A stretch of DNA of 64,000 nucleotides from contig OZ024724.1 of the NCBI GenBank assembly GCA_964016875.1, forward strand, positions 14,488,501 to 14,552,500. The letters are read 5' to 3'. Below the pieces are notes generated by a model that worked only from the letters and a program-made list of their open reading frames with translations, was not told the origin of the DNA and ran no database searches. Positions 56,144 to 64,000 of the stretch are shown here, in pieces (the first letter of the stretch is position 1; each line of letters opens with the position of its first letter). The stretch comes from Fallopia convolvulus (Eukaryota; Streptophyta; Magnoliopsida; Caryophyllales; Polygonaceae). The position numbers and the translations under genes are program-made.

Positions 56144-59100
56144 ATGGCCACCGATCCCCGAGCCACCACGAGCCCCGATCCCCGAGCCCCGAGCCCGTCG
56201 CGACGGACCCCACCGAACCCGTCGCCACCACGAGCCCGTCGGCTCCGGCCACCACGAGCCCAACGGGCCCCACCGAACCCGTCTCCACCACGAGCCCGTC
56301 GGCTCCAGCCACCACGAGCCCGTCGGATCCCAACGCGTCGGCTCCGGCCAGCGAGCCCGTCGCCATCACGTCCGTCGCCATCGAGCCCACCGCGCCCGTC
56401 GCCACCACCATCGACCGACCCGATCCAGTTCGTAGTCGGATCCGCACCCGAGCGACATTTACGGCTGAGGTAAGTTTCAAATTGATTACGAAATTTTATA
56501 TTATTTAAATTTTGTAAAATTTCGTATTGAATTTTAGGTATTAAATTTCGTTTATATAATTGAGTTAATGAATTTGAATATGTTGGTAATCAATTTAAAT
56601 CAATTTGCCTTATTTATTAAGATATTCAATTTGATAATTTGTTTACTATTCAAATTCCTAGTTATAATTAGTTTTTGTTATTGTTATTAGTTGTTTAATT
56701 TAATTTATTTTTATCAATTTAGAGTTATATTTAGATTTGGAATTATTAGTTATGAACTTGTAATTAATATAAGTAGATAAGTAGATAAGTATGACCCTAA
56801 AAGAATTGATAAATAATTAAATTAAGTAGATAAGTATGATCCTAAAAGAATTGACCCTAAAAGAATTAAATTAAGTTAAGATAGAGAAATATTAAAATTA
56901 AATTAAGTGAACATTAGAGTTAAAATCTGTAGCTAAAATTTGTTGTGAAGGTTAGAAAATTGTAAATAATTGAGTAAATAAATTTCGCTTATTTAGTAAG
57001 ATATTTAATGTCATAATTTGTTTATGATTCAAATTCCTATTTATATTTAGTTTTTTTTGTTGTTATTAGTTGATTTATTTAATTTATTTGTCTTAATTTA
57101 GAGTTATATGTAGATTTTGAATTATTAGTTATGAACTTATACTTAATATGAATTCATAGTCGTATGTTGAATTCTTGATTTAAAAAAAATAATTACAGTT
57201 ATAATTAGAGTTTGAATTATGGTTTTATTCATTTTTCATTACAAACATAATGAAAATTGAAATAAAATTAGTAATGATAAATGAGTTTTTGGTTCGGAAT
57301 TTTAATTCCGACAAAAACGACGAATTCATTAGTTGAATTCATATTCATAGGGTGAATTTCTAATTAAAAGAAAAAAAAATAATAGAAAACTTACTAATTT
57401 AATTTGAACTTGTCGTCTAAAGGACGTACACACTAGTTTGAGCGCCGTCCTCCTCGATAAGAGGAGGAAAAAGCAGGCGCTCAAGCTCACGTGCGCCGAG
57501 ATTGCACATGCGTTACTTGCCAGAGTGCCGCCTACCGAGCAGCAGCGGATAGCTACTGATCCGGAGTTGATGCGTGCACCGGAGATAGATGAAGACCCCT
57601 CCGTCGAGGTGGAGGTTGATTTTACGGAGGAGCTCCTGCAGGACGACTTGCCAGATGACGTTGCAGGGGACGACATGCCCTTCACGGAGCAGGACGTACA
57701 GTTTGATGCTCCCTTAGGTACAGCGGAGGATTTGTCGGTTGACGATTACCACATATCCGAGGCCACTATTTCTATTTCACCTCCCACCACGACCCATGTC
57801 CCGCCACCACCACCGGTCTTTTCCAGTCCTCCACGTACTTCTTCGACCGATCCTACTACATCCGTGGCGGGACCCTCAGCTCCTCCGCTCACATCCACAT
57901 CCCCTCCTCCCGTTCCAGCAGCACCCATCCCTCCTCCCGTTCCATCATCTCACATACCTCCCCCCGCTGCGGAGGTACCCCCACCCCACCCCCTGCACCA
58001 GCAGCAGGGGCCGCTCATGAGGACCCTCCTGCTGCGGAGGGCTTTCCGGGAGGTCCTATTGACGACAGCCTGTTGACGACATATTCCACACATGTGGCGG
58101 GCAGGATTTGGATCGACCGTACCGTATGTAAACTTTTCCAAACTACGAGTATTTAATTTTTTTCGAAAGCAATGCTTAGTTTTTCTAAGTTACATTTATT
58201 TTCCTCTGTTCAGTATCTTCAGGTCATTAGAGTCTGGTCTAAGAACTTGGATGCTTTAGACTTGTTTCGAGAGTATATGCATGGAGGACCCGATTCTTGG
58301 TGGGGCCTCGCCCAGCGGAGCGGTCTCACCGGGCTGATTGGCATGGATTTTGGCGCGACGGACCACATTCTCATCTCTGCATTTCGGGAGCGTTGGTATC
58401 CAGAGACCAACTCCTTCCACTTCCCGTGGGGCGAGATGACCATCACCCTCCATGACATGCACCGCATTTTCGGGCTGCGTATAGATGGAGAGGCTATGGT
58501 ACCCCAAATGGATATTTTGCAGCTCGAGGCTCGTTTAGGGGATTTGCTCGGCCTAGATCCACAGACAACACACGCGTGGAGGACAGTGGCCCCGAGCAAG
58601 GCCATCGCATCTATTCTGTTGGACATGTTTAGTGGGACGCGACCCGCATCCCCAGGGACCATTGCCACTGTGTTTCTATGGTACTTTATTGGGATGACGT
58701 TATTTGTCGACAAGACCGGGAACAAGATCAAGACGTGGATATTGGGGTTTCTATTGGACCACGAGAGGACTGGTCAATATGCTTGGGGGGCGGGTTTATT
58801 GTCTTTACTATTTGGCGAGCTGGGCAAGACGTCGCGCGCCAAGACTAAGGGATGCTCGGGTTGCGCTCTTGTTTTGAGGGTACGTGCTTCGTCCTAAATA
58901 TTTCATTCTTCGAATTTGGTTGGATTCAATATCTTATGAGTATTGTTTCAGACTTGGATCATGAGTTATTTCGAGCACACCCGGGGCCGGATCAAGTTGG
59001 CTATGGAGGTGCTAGCTGATCCTCTTGCAGCCGCACGACAGCCTGGTGAGCGGGCCTCCAGCCGAGACGTGAGGAGGCTAGATGCAATGCGACAGCTTCT

Positions 59101-59605
59101 AGACACGATCCGTGCAGAGGAGGTTAGACTTCGAAATCAACCTGACGTACATTGTATAGTGTGAGCGACGATTGATGATTTGTATTCCACTTTGCAGATT
59201 CACTGGATGTCGTGGGGCAACGAGCTGGATTTTGATGGCACGTACCGGGTGTCTCGCTTTAGGGGCATCCTGGTCATTGGGATCATACAGGAGGCGTACC
59301 ATCCAGATAGGGAATTGCGGCAGTTTAGTCGCATCCAGACTATCCCTCCTCCACCATTGGAGTCGGCTGCTGTGGTCCGGCATTACGCGGTTCAGAACCG
59401 CCCATACATTGTTTCTTATGATCCGGCGGACCATCACTGGGCACAGCGTATGGAGCACCTGATCGAGTTAGATGTGCAGCGTGCGGAGTACGCATGGCAG
59501 GTGGAGGAGGGCTACTTGGCATGGTTTAGGGCCCGATCTCAGGTGGAGAGGGCCCGATCCCATAACAATCCATCGAAATACATGAAATATGAAAGTTATT
59601 CTTAA
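56144..59605 (+). CDS. Plant mobile domain (MAIN-like) protein gene in element F
   Basis: A five-exon model: 56144-56469, 57423-58123, 58214-58879, 58952-59122, 59198-59605, all GT-AG with matching phases. Exon 1 is a Thr/Ser/Pro/Ala low-complexity leader. Exon 2 has 'ALKLTCAEIAHALLARV', a Pro-rich part and 'GFPGGPIDDSLLTTYS'. Exon 3 is the mobile domain core: 'ATDHILISAFRERWYPETNS', 'FHFPWGEMTITLHDMHRIFG'. Exon 5 has 'DRELRQFSRIQTIPPPPLES', as in MAIN-like C-termini. Frame shifts of one base are needed in C-rich runs in exon 1 (about 56200) and exon 2 (about 57980-58000). They may be mutations or sequencing errors. Host MAIN/MAIL1 proteins act in the nucleus in silencing and genome stability. 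Confidence 0.8.
56470..57422 (+). other. Large AT-rich intron 1 of the mobile domain gene
   Basis: 953 bp from gtaagt to ctaaag, very AT-rich, without a credible frame. It contains a short internal duplication around 'taagtagataagtatga' (56765-56840). Confidence 0.6.
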
Positions 59606-60002
59606 GAATATCCCATAACAATCCATAACAATCCATCGAAATACATGAAATATGAAAGTTCATAAATCTCCTAAACAGAGCACACAATACATCGAAATAC
59701 ATGAAATACGAAAGTTCTTCTTAATAAAGTACATATCCCATTACAATCCATCTTGCCACAACACTGTCCTAAGCAAATGTCTCCGGATCCCGACAGATGT
59801 CCCTTCGACAAGCCTTCCAATTGTCAATCCTCGGGGTAAGAGCCTCGAGCCAGTAGTCGGCGCTGGGGTCGTGAAATTTACACCATGCATGAGGAGGTGG
59901 GGGGATAGGCGCGTTCCTCGTAAGCCATACTTGAAAAAAAATGTTATGTCACATATACGCAAGCAAGATGTACCTAAACAAAAAACTTTTTAAAAAAAAT
60001 GA
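59606..60002. other. Convergent 3' gap between the two genes of element F
   Basis: Contains three to four copies of 'atacatgaaatatgaaagtt' style repeats (59570-59720) and no gene. It is the shared 3' UTR/terminator region of two genes transcribed towards each other. Confidence 0.55.
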
Positions 60003-63000
60003 TTACAAATTTCTCACCGGTATGAAGTGGTCCCGTTGACCAACGAGGGCAATAGCAACGAAAGGTGGCGGTATCCCATGTCCTTGATTGTTACCAAAAA
60101 TTCGCAACGGTAAACAAGTGTAGGAGCCTCGATCCCTCGATAACATCACAAGTGGCACTTGATAAAAGGTAGAAAACACAAGGCCGTGTAGCGGCATGTC
60201 TAGCCAGTAATTGTTCGCGCAAGGAGACTCCACATGGCCAATCTGCTCCAAGAAGTCATCAAATGATGTAAGGCCCCTAGTGAACAAGACTTGATACATA
60301 TCTCTGTTACGCCTCAATTCTGCCTGAAGCTCCCATCGAATACTGTAATACTCCTCCTCTAGCTTCCCCAATACGCAAGAAAGGGACCGAAAACCACAAT
60401 GACCGTCTCCCATCACGTCTCTAGCATCCTCAATGAACGGAAATACAAAACTATCCACATTACCCATTCCAAAGTTAACCCCGCGCCATTTGACGCTCGT
60501 CGGGGGGCCACGGTGGTTTCCATCGGCGGGGGTAGCGGTGGTAGGAGGCGCGGTCGCAACCGGAGGCGTATCAACTCCAACTCCGGTCCGTTTCTTATTC
60601 TTAGATCCTTTAGGTCTTCCGCGTGGTCGGGATGGCGCCGATGTATTTGCTTTGCTCCGACTGTCGTTGTCTTTCCGTCTTTGTTGCTCCCTCTCGTACT
60701 CTTCCATTACGTGCTCAAGGTGTGTTTTCTCCCTGGTGGTTGAATACTTGTTGGCTCCATCTGGCGTCTCGTATGGTATCGGCTCAATAAGGTTTGTGTC
60801 TTCAGGATGCTCTGAATCTTTGAACGCTGATGTGATATGCAAATACTGGTCTCTACGCATCTGACCGCTATTTCGCTTTGCCACCATTTCGTCCCACGTG
60901 GGGTCTTGAATGGTCAAGGGTACGCATGCAAGGGCAAGATCGTTGTCATCGCTAAGGTCATCCCATTCGATCTGTTTCCAAAAAGGATGTATCTCCTCCA
61001 GATTGATGGGTACTTTAGTTATGATAGCGTTTGCAACTCGATGCTTGCATGGAAGACCGTGACATTCCCTCCAAAAGTAGTCGTGGCACTCCATATCGAG
61101 TGTACCCTGCGTCAACTCAATTGCTATATCATAATACATGTCTAACAACTTACCTAGGCATTGCCTTGAAACGTGTTCGCGTATAGGACGAAATAGCGCT
61201 TTGAACTTATTCGCCAGTAGTCTGTATTTTGTTGGTTTCTGTATTCTGCTTCTCTCAAAGGCTGTCCTCAAAGTGTTGGTTTGAGATTGCATCTGGATGT
61301 GAATCCTTAGTATCAAGGTGTTGAAGCCTCCTCGAGATGAATCCAATATCTTTTTCAGCACAGCGTGCATCCCTTCGACCCTGAAAAACACATGTCAAAG
61401 TTTAAGTATTGAACATATACACTTTCTAATATTCAAACTGAATTCAAATGCTAAAAATGAAATTACCTATTGGTGGTTCTCGTCTGAAAGTGGAGTGTAT
61501 GATCCGTCCAAGCACGAACTATGTTCTTCTTGAATGGATTAAGCCACACCTTCTCCACGTATGCAATAAGCGTCGGTCGCCATCTTCTCTTCAATTCTAC
61601 GTACCGTTCTTCAAATGTCGCCTCTGTGGTGGACGAAAAGAGCGCCCAACAAGCGTTTGCAAACCCGCGTGACAACTCGTGTGGTTTTTCAGCGTTCGCA
61701 AACACCTTTAGGTCGTACGCAATAATTTTGTGTTTGATGTGCACCCAACACAACAAATGTTGGACTCCGTCCCCGAAAACTTGACTTATTGCCTTGATTA
61801 GAGCCTGCTCGGGATCTGTCATGATTGTATTGACCTGGACTCCAAGCTTGTCGTACACGCCTTTCAATTGAGTTAACACCCACCTATAACTAGCGACATC
61901 TTCGTTTGAAATAAATGCAAACCCGATGCTGAATGTATTTCCGGTGCAAGTGAAGCCAACCATCTCCAATAAAGGCATGTCGTACCTAGCACAACAAGTT
62001 GTTTTAAGCATTTATACTGTAAATATACTAATCAAGTCGATTACATATTAAAATAACATACCTATTGGTCTTGTATGTGGAGTCCATAATAACGACATAG
62101 GGAAACTTCTTCAGCATGCGCAGACTTGTGGGGTGCACAAAAAACAAGGCATTCATAACATTAGAACCCCTTACTCGTCTTGGACGCACAATGTATTCTC
62201 GGTCTTTCAAGAACTTCAGAGACCATTGTGTCACCGTCAATTCTCCGCAATCCTCAAGAAGTAACTTATCCCTCATATTGTAGATTTGTCTAATTGAGGT
62301 CACATTTCCCGGGTACCTTGACCTCAACTCTTCAAGTATCATCTTCGGGGTGGCTAGATATAGGAACTTCTCTTTCACAAACTCCTTCTGCTCAGCTGTC
62401 AATCGGCCCGCATATGGATGAGCTAACAAACTAGTGGGGAAGCGATGATTGTGTTGTCCACACTTTACCGTTAAGATCCATCCATTTTTTCCCTTGAGGC
62501 GGACCCCATTCAATTCAAACGGACATCCACACTTCCTAGTCGGTGTATCGGTAAGTGGCTTATAAATGCTCCTATTTTCCAGTCCGGGCAACACCCTCTT
62601 GCCACATCTATATCTACCGGCTAGGTCACAAGTGAGTATGACCCTATTTGGATTTGAGGTTTTTATGACTAGTACAAAAAATTTCGAAATTGCAATTTGT
62701 CTAGCCCAATCAAGCATTTCTCTTCGATCACTCCACAACCCATCGTAGTGGAAAGCAATTGAAAAATCTATTCCAACAACCTATGCTTTCAAAATGTAAA
62801 AACAAAATATTATAAATTACACTATCCTAACTTTCAATATACTACGTTCGTAAATGACATAATATTATGGGTTCTTTGAAAAATACCTCTTCTGGCTCGC
62901 TTGATGCATCGGAGTCGGTTCCGTATTCTTCTCCCGATACACCTTCCTCATCCTCAGCTATGAAACTATCAATTGACGATGAATCTTCCTCCTCGGGATG

Positions 63001-63039
63001 ATAATCGCTCGATGACGTATCTTCTTCTCCTGACGACAT
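60003..63039 (-). CDS. MULE transposase fused to an OTU-type cysteine protease domain
   Basis: Four exons join in phase without a stop: 63039-62887, 62780-62062, 61985-61467, 61380-60003 (922 residues). In order: an acidic N-terminus; a FAR1/WRKY-GCM1-like zinc-binding part ('KCGCPFELNGVRLKG', 'VKCGQHNHRFPTSL'); the MULE catalytic core ('PYVVIMDSTYKTNR', 'VNTIMTDPEQALIKAISQ', 'LLCWVHIKHK'); a SWIM finger ('CHDYFWRECHGLPCKHRV'); an AT-hook ('RPRGRPKGSKNKKR'); and an OTU domain with 'DVMGDGHCGFRSLSC' (Asp and Cys of the catalytic site) and a C-terminal 'RDHFIPV' supplying His. The protein would bind and move the element ends in the nucleus. The protease part suggests ubiquitin removal, which is inference. 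Confidence 0.93.
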
Positions 63040-63180
63040 TCTTAAGCAATGATGTGGAATGAAGGTATACTCCAACTATAATGTGGAATCGAAATGGGTA
63101 TTTATAGGGGACAATTCGACCGTTTTTTTTACCGTTGAGATCTGCGCAACGAAGCCTCGCGTCAGTCCAACGGTACTTTT
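63040..63180 (-). promoter_or_regulatory. Promoter/leader of the MULE-OTU gene
   Basis: About 60 bases upstream of the ATG the minus strand contains TATAAATA ('cccctataaataccc', 63097-63111), a good TATA box. Immediately beyond lie CpG-rich repeats of the terminal region, including 'ccaacggtaaaaaa' twice. Confidence 0.6.
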
Positions 63181-63221
63181 TTTTACCGTTGGATTGCGCG
63201 CAACACCGATGCGCGCATGCA

Positions 63222-63253
63222 CGAAACGGTGTTGCGCGCGCAACACCGTTTCG
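63222..63253. repeat. 32-bp perfect palindrome near the right end of element F
   Basis: The half-site CGAAACGGTGTTGCGC is followed by its exact inverse. It lies about 80 bp inside the terminal palindrome and shares the words GTTGCGCGC and TTTCGCGC with it. Confidence 0.9.
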
Positions 63254-63333
63254 CGCGCATCGTCGTTGCGCGGCCCTTTCCCGTTCCTCCACGCTCTCGA
63301 AACCCTTTTTTGATATTCCGGAATTGCCCTTTT

Positions 63334-63369
63334 CGCGCAACGCCATTTCGCGCGAAATGGCGTTGCGCG
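63334..63369. repeat. 36-bp perfect palindrome in the right TIR of element F
   Basis: Same palindrome as at 55791-55828, one base pair shorter at each side because the left flank reads T instead of C. Half-site CGCGCAACGCCATTTCGC. Confidence 0.95.
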
Positions 63370-63428
63370 GATATCTGTGTGCGCTTACCAATTTTCTCGT
63401 GTGCGCAAATCATCAGCCTATATATATA

Positions 63429-64000
63429 GGGCATGGTTCTGATGAGGACCACCCTTGTGGTAAGACACATTGCTTAAAATGAGGACCAATCTCAACCATT
63501 GGATTTACCCCTCTATTATGTATTCAATGGTCAAGATTTTTTCAATTTTTTTCATTTTTCAATTTTTTTTATTTTTTTTATTTTTTAATTTTTTAATTTT
63601 TTAATTTTTTAATTTTTAATTTTTTTGTGTTATTTTTTTAATATTGCGAAAATCGAATTATTTTAAAAATAAACTTAAAACAAAAAATTGAACTTATCAT
63701 AGATAAAAAATGAACTCGTAGAATATAAAAATTGAACTCATACAATATTGAATATTGAACTCCTAATATAAAAAAATTGAACTTCTAATGTATAAAAATG
63801 AACTCGTAGTATATAAAAATTGAACTTTCCTATTTAACGTTTTTAAAGCTTTTTTCAATTTTTTTATTTTTTATTTTTTTTTCATTTTTTCCTATTTTTT
63901 TATTTTTTTATGCTATTTTTTTAGTTTTTCGAAATTTGAATTATTTTAAAAATGAACTCAAAGCACATAAAAATTGAACTTATCATAGATTAAAAACGAA
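63429..64000. mobile_element. Element G: left end of a further element, truncated by the window
   Basis: Starts right after (TA)n with 'gggcatggttctgatgagga' and 'caaccattggattta', the same head layout as elements B-E. It is followed by T-rich runs ('aattttttaattttttaatt', 63530-63620) and then an array of 'aaaaattgaactcgtagtat' words (63670-64000). No gene is present within the window. Confidence 0.5.

Larger units (their letters stand above)
55730..63428. mobile_element. Element F: Mutator-like element with OTU-transposase and plant mobile domain genes
   Basis: Terminal inverted repeats of about 100 bp are present. The left is 55745-55850 ('cgcacataaatttttaaaaa', 'gcgcacagaatatccgcgca'). 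The right is 63418-63320, read inverted ('gcgcacacgagaaaattggt', 'aagcgcacacagatatccgc'). Both carry the same CpG-rich palindrome. (TA)n stands outside both ends, so a 9-bp TSD cannot be read. Two convergent genes fill it: a plant mobile domain gene (plus, 56144-59605) and a MULE transposase-OTU gene (minus, 63039-60003). The transposase frame is fully open, so this may be an autonomous or recently active copy. Confidence 0.9.

Overview
The window is repeat-dense nuclear DNA of a flowering plant, most likely a eudicot. The evidence is plant-type LTR retrotransposons (chromovirus, Sirevirus-like copia, Tat/Athila-like LARD), a CACTA element, a hAT-like element, a Stowaway MITE, a tRNA-derived SINE, a Mutator-like element with a FAR1-like transposase, GT-AG introns, and one broken plant GDSL esterase gene. 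I see no intact ordinary host gene. Almost everything is transposable element (TE), much of it nested, and many boundaries can be set by target-site duplications (TSDs) read directly from the sequence.

Layout. 1-975: 3' end of a Ty3/gypsy chromovirus whose pol frame runs into its 3' LTR. 1023-1187 and 14559-15812: halves of a GDSL esterase/lipase pseudogene split by a 13,247-bp CACTA element (1257-14503, TSD TTA). The CACTA carries a TNPD-type transposase, a TNPA-like gene and a Myb/SANT-like gene. 15890-34034: a Sirevirus-like copia element on the minus strand (TSD ATAAG) with gag, pol and a 3' env-position ORF. It is interrupted by an 8.56-kb LTR element (21280-29840), whose own 5' LTR is interrupted by a solo LTR (21547-22489). 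35610-40718: hAT-like non-autonomous element. 40794-41034: Stowaway MITE. 41401-46970: LARD-type element (TSD TTTAT).

From about 47,049 to the window end, at least seven elements stand end to end, most joined at (TA)n tracts. They include two copies of one family (48573-50045 and 52210-53665), a foldback-like element containing a SINE, and a 7.7-kb Mutator-like element (55730-63428).

That Mutator-like element is the most interesting unit. Its minus-strand gene reads open through four exons to a 922-residue protein with a FAR1-type zinc-binding N-terminus, MULE transposase core, SWIM finger, AT-hook and a C-terminal OTU-type cysteine protease domain. A convergent plus-strand gene encodes a plant mobile domain (MAIN-like) protein. 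The terminal repeats carry a perfect 36-38 bp CpG-rich palindrome. The two-gene convergent layout resembles MuDR, but the second gene and the protease fusion differ.
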